A DNA stretch of 5,263 bases from Planctomycetota bacterium (GTDB lineage: Bacteria; Planctomycetota; Planctomycetia; Pirellulales; Pirellulaceae), in the NCBI GenBank assembly GCA_019347795.1, contig JAHWKS010000482.1:1-5263 (forward strand), given 5' to 3'. How positions within the stretch are numbered: the first letter of the stretch is position 1; every line of letters starts with the position of its first letter. The position numbers and the translations under genes were made by a program. The notes beneath the pieces were generated by a model that worked only from the letters and a program-made list of their open reading frames with translations, was not told the origin of the DNA and did no database searches. This document shows, in pieces, positions 3,717 to 5,263 of this stretch.

Positions 3717-4514
3717 ATGACGAGGCTGCCTGAGCCGTCTGACGAAGATGCCCTCAATTTTATCGTGAACGATATGAGAACCGAAAAGGTGCAGCGTGGC
3801 TTCGACTTGTACCTTCGGAGTGCGATGCACCGTTACGTCGAGTCGGTTTACGGGATTCAAGAGGGGCAGGCGGATCATTTCGGAGCAATTTGGCCCGCCT
3901 TCATCTCGGCGGCCTGGACTTTGTGTAGGCGAGGAATCCTTCGACCGGGCGCGAAACGCTACGACGCTTCGCCTTCGCCCGCCGATAACCCGTTCGGCAC
4001 CGGTTTCTCGTTGACCTCGTTTGGACGCCAATGGCTCGCAAAGGCCGGGGGGAAGTTTGATTACATCCCCACGGAGCCGGGCCGATTCTCGCAAATGCTC
4101 GAAGCGTTCACGCCCAGGTTTGGCGATGGTTTCCGCGAACGCAGCCAAGAGGCCATTCGGTGCTACAGCGGCCATGCCTATTTGGCGTGCTGCGCCATGT
4201 GCGGAGCTGCATCGGAATCCGTACTTCTGGCCCTTGCCATCGCCAAAGACGGAGACGCATCGAGGATCGAAAAGATTTACCTCTCGGGCGGTGGTCGCGG
4301 CCGGATCGAAAGCCTCTTGCTCGCCACAAAAACCGACCAACTCAGGACGCGCTTTCAGAGCTACCTGGGTCTGCTGAAATACTGGCGTGACAATACGGCT
4401 CATGGTATGCCAAGCGGGATTGACGACAACGAAGCCTACACGTCTCTATTGCTGCTTTTGCAGTTTGCCCATTTTGCGGATGACCGGTGGGCCGAACTTA
4501 TCTCAACCCCGTAA
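3717..4514 (+). CDS. uncharacterised protein, winged-helix-like N-terminus and HEPN-like RX4H C-terminus
   Basis: I do not recognise a named family for this 265-residue protein. Residues about 50-107 (IWPAFISAAWTLCRRGILRPG, a polar stretch, then GFSLTSFGRQWL) follow the helix, helix, hairpin pattern of a winged helix. Residues about 140-258 are mostly helical, with AYLACCAMCGAASESVLLAL and then LLKYWRDNTAHG. The latter contains R224-x4-H229, the RX4-6H signature of HEPN domains, many of which are RNases or the protective halves of toxin systems. No signal peptide or membrane segment is seen. The ATG at 3717 has GAGG 6 nt upstream; the frame stays open upstream to an ATG at 3621, but that part looks non-coding. 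It follows the HNH gene by 144 nt on the same strand, so a role in defence is plausible but unproven. Confidence 0.85.
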   Translation: MTRLPEPSDEDALNFIVNDMRTEKVQRGFDLYLRSAMHRYVESVYGIQEGQADHFGAIWPAFISAAWTLCRRGILRPGAKRYDASPSPADNPFGTGFSLTSFGRQWLAKAGGKFDYIPTEPGRFSQMLEAFTPRFGDGFRERSQEAIRCYSGHAYLACCAMCGAASESVLLALAIAKDGDASRIEKIYLSGGGRGRIESLLLATKTDQLRTRFQSYLGLLKYWRDNTAHGMPSGIDDNEAYTSLLLLLQFAHFADDRWAELISTP

Positions 4515-4516
4515 AT

Positions 4517-4538
4517 CCAGGCGCGCGAGGGATCGGGA
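4517..4538 (+). repeat. possible degraded copy of the long repeat
   Basis: CCAGGCGC, then AGGGATCGGGA, matches the 6-26 region of the long repeat with two or three differences. It starts 2 nt after the stop codon of the HEPN-like gene. The similarity fades after about 22 nt, so chance cannot be excluded. A 12-bp palindrome CCCGGCGCCGGG follows at 4582-4593; no T-run makes it a terminator. Confidence 0.35.
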
Positions 4539-4632
4539 CCCGGCCGAGGGCAATAAGCCGGCTCCTAACACGCGGCGGACGCCCGGCGCCGGGAATCCTT
4601 GAATCTGCGGAAGAAAAAAATCGGCGGGACGC

Positions 4633-4661
4633 TTGACGGGCGGGGGCTGTGTTGGTATACT
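4633..4661 (+). promoter_or_regulatory. near-consensus sigma-70 promoter for the ParB-like gene
   Basis: TTGACG (4633-4638) and TATACT (4656-4661) are separated by exactly 17 bp, with five of six bases matching consensus in each box. The expected transcript start is about 4667-4669, at the first bases of the gene itself. Confidence 0.75.
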
Positions 4662-4668
4662 TATGTTC

Positions 4669-5263
4669 ATGAACCCGCCGATTCATCCGATTTGCCGGCT
4701 GTTTCCCAGGATGTCTGAGGAGGAGTTGCATCGGCCCGCCGAGGACATTCTCCGGCGGGGGGAACTTTTGGAGCCGATTGTGCTCCACCAGGGCGCCGTG
4801 CTCGACGGCCGGCATCGGCTCCAGGCGTGCGAGTTGGCGGGGGTCGAGCCGCGGTTCATCGAGTGGGAAGGGGAGGGCTCGTCGGTCGCATGGGTCATCG
4901 CGAAAAATCTCCGCCGGCGGCACTTTTCCGCAAGTCAGCGGGCCGTCCTCGCGCTGCAGGTGTTGCCGCACCTGGAGGCCGAGGCGAGGGAGCGCAGGCG
5001 AGAGGGGGCGCGGAATTCCAGGAGGGCGCAAAATTGCGCCCTCCTGGAACGGCCCGCCCGGCGAAAGAAAATTACCGTCGCGGGCGAAGCGGCTCGACTG
5101 CTGGGCGCCAGCCCGCGGTATGTCCAGGCGGCCCGGAGGCTCGACCACCTTTGCCCGTCGCTTATTCCCGTAGTGATGGAAGGGCGAATGGCGCTCTGCC
5201 AGGCGCTCCGCGCGGCGAAGTTGGACGGCGGCACGCTCCGCCGCGTCCTGGAGAAGATCGCGG
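4669..5263 (+). CDS. ParB/Spo0J-like DNA-binding protein, cut by window end
   Basis: The frame stays open to the window edge (198 codons). Residues 5-100 form a ParB/sulfiredoxin-like N-terminal domain: ICRLFPRMSEEEL, GELLEPIVLHQG and the DGRHRL box (G47, R48, H49, R50), then VIAKNLRRRHFSASQRAVLAL. Residues about 134-158 are the helix-turn-helix (AGEAARLLGASPRYVQAARRL). Between them is a basic linker (105-133) encoded partly by a 34-bp palindrome. Such stand-alone ParB-like proteins in mobile or accessory DNA usually act in plasmid or element partition or as transcription factors; no parA is seen. Start: the ATG at 4669 falls on the predicted transcript start, implying a leaderless mRNA; an in-frame ATG at 4663 lies too close to the -10 box. 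There is no Shine-Dalgarno sequence. Confidence 0.88.
   Translation, partial: MNPPIHPICRLFPRMSEEELHRPAEDILRRGELLEPIVLHQGAVLDGRHRLQACELAGVEPRFIEWEGEGSSVAWVIAKNLRRRHFSASQRAVLALQVLPHLEAEARERRREGARNSRRAQNCALLERPARRKKITVAGEAARLLGASPRYVQAARRLDHLCPSLIPVVMEGRMALCQALRAAKLDGGTLRRVLEKIA
5016..5049. repeat. 34-bp near-perfect palindrome inside the ParB-like gene
   Basis: The arms TTCCAGGAGGGCGCAA and TTGCGCCCTCCTGGAA are perfect 16-bp reverse complements around AA. It encodes residues 116-127 (NSRRAQNCALLE) in the linker between the ParB and helix-turn-helix domains. As RNA it would form a 15-bp stem with an AAAT loop. It may be a binding site for the protein itself, or an inserted mobile palindrome. 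Confidence 0.9.

Noticed and set aside
3714..4403. Open frame of 229 codons on the minus strand
   Set aside because: It is antisense to the HEPN-like gene, whose plus-strand frame has a good ribosome site and domain patterns.
4582..4620. Terminator after the HEPN-like gene (CCCGGCGCCGGG followed by an A-rich run)
   Set aside because: The following run is A, not T, on the plus strand, and on the minus strand no hairpin precedes the T-run.
4663..4671. ATG at 4663 as start of the ParB-like gene
   Set aside because: It lies 1 nt after the -10 box and so would be upstream of the predicted transcript start; kept only as an alternative.
4498..5148. Open frame of 216 codons on the minus strand
   Set aside because: It is antisense to the ParB-like gene, which has clear ParB and helix-turn-helix motifs.

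Overview
The window looks like a GC-rich accessory stretch of a bacterial chromosome, most likely from a planctomycete. The evidence is indirect. The toxin-antitoxin protein families resemble ones I know from that phylum. The non-coding DNA is full of short GC-rich palindromic repeats (frame translations such as SRRLASGA and PADLRRG) that I associate with planctomycete intergenic regions. There are no RNA genes, transposase genes or CRISPR arrays.

Left part (1-1100): a 100-nt dispersed repeat, then a minus-strand toxin-antitoxin remnant. An intact small antitoxin-like gene (402-692) overlaps, by ATGA, a VapC/PIN toxin gene reduced to its first dozen codons and its C-terminal third (267-405). 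Upstream on the same strand is a decayed DUF433 fragment (750-839). After that come a hairpin-bearing repeat and an 8-bp tandem array.

Middle (1141-2049, plus strand): a compact operon of two paralogous small antitoxins (1190-1414 and 1422-1643) followed by an apparently intact VapC-like PIN toxin (1630-2049) that overlaps the second antitoxin by 14 nt. The first antitoxin has lost the toxin start codon at the matching position.

The interval 2050-2588 holds no gene. It carries second copies of all three dispersed repeats, one of them also as an inverted partial copy.

Right part (plus strand): an McrA-like HNH endonuclease with an N-terminal domain resembling the ScoMcrA/SprMcrA sulfur-binding domain (2589-3572); a 265-residue uncharacterised protein with a winged-helix-like N-terminus and a HEPN-like RX4H C-terminus (3717-4514); and a ParB-like protein cut by the window end (4669-5263). 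The last has a near-consensus promoter that predicts a leaderless mRNA, and its linker contains a 34-bp near-perfect palindrome.

Together this reads as a small defence and stress island: one live toxin-antitoxin operon, relics of at least two others, and a possible restriction/HEPN pair. The pairing of the last two genes is an inference from adjacency; each has its own upstream signals.
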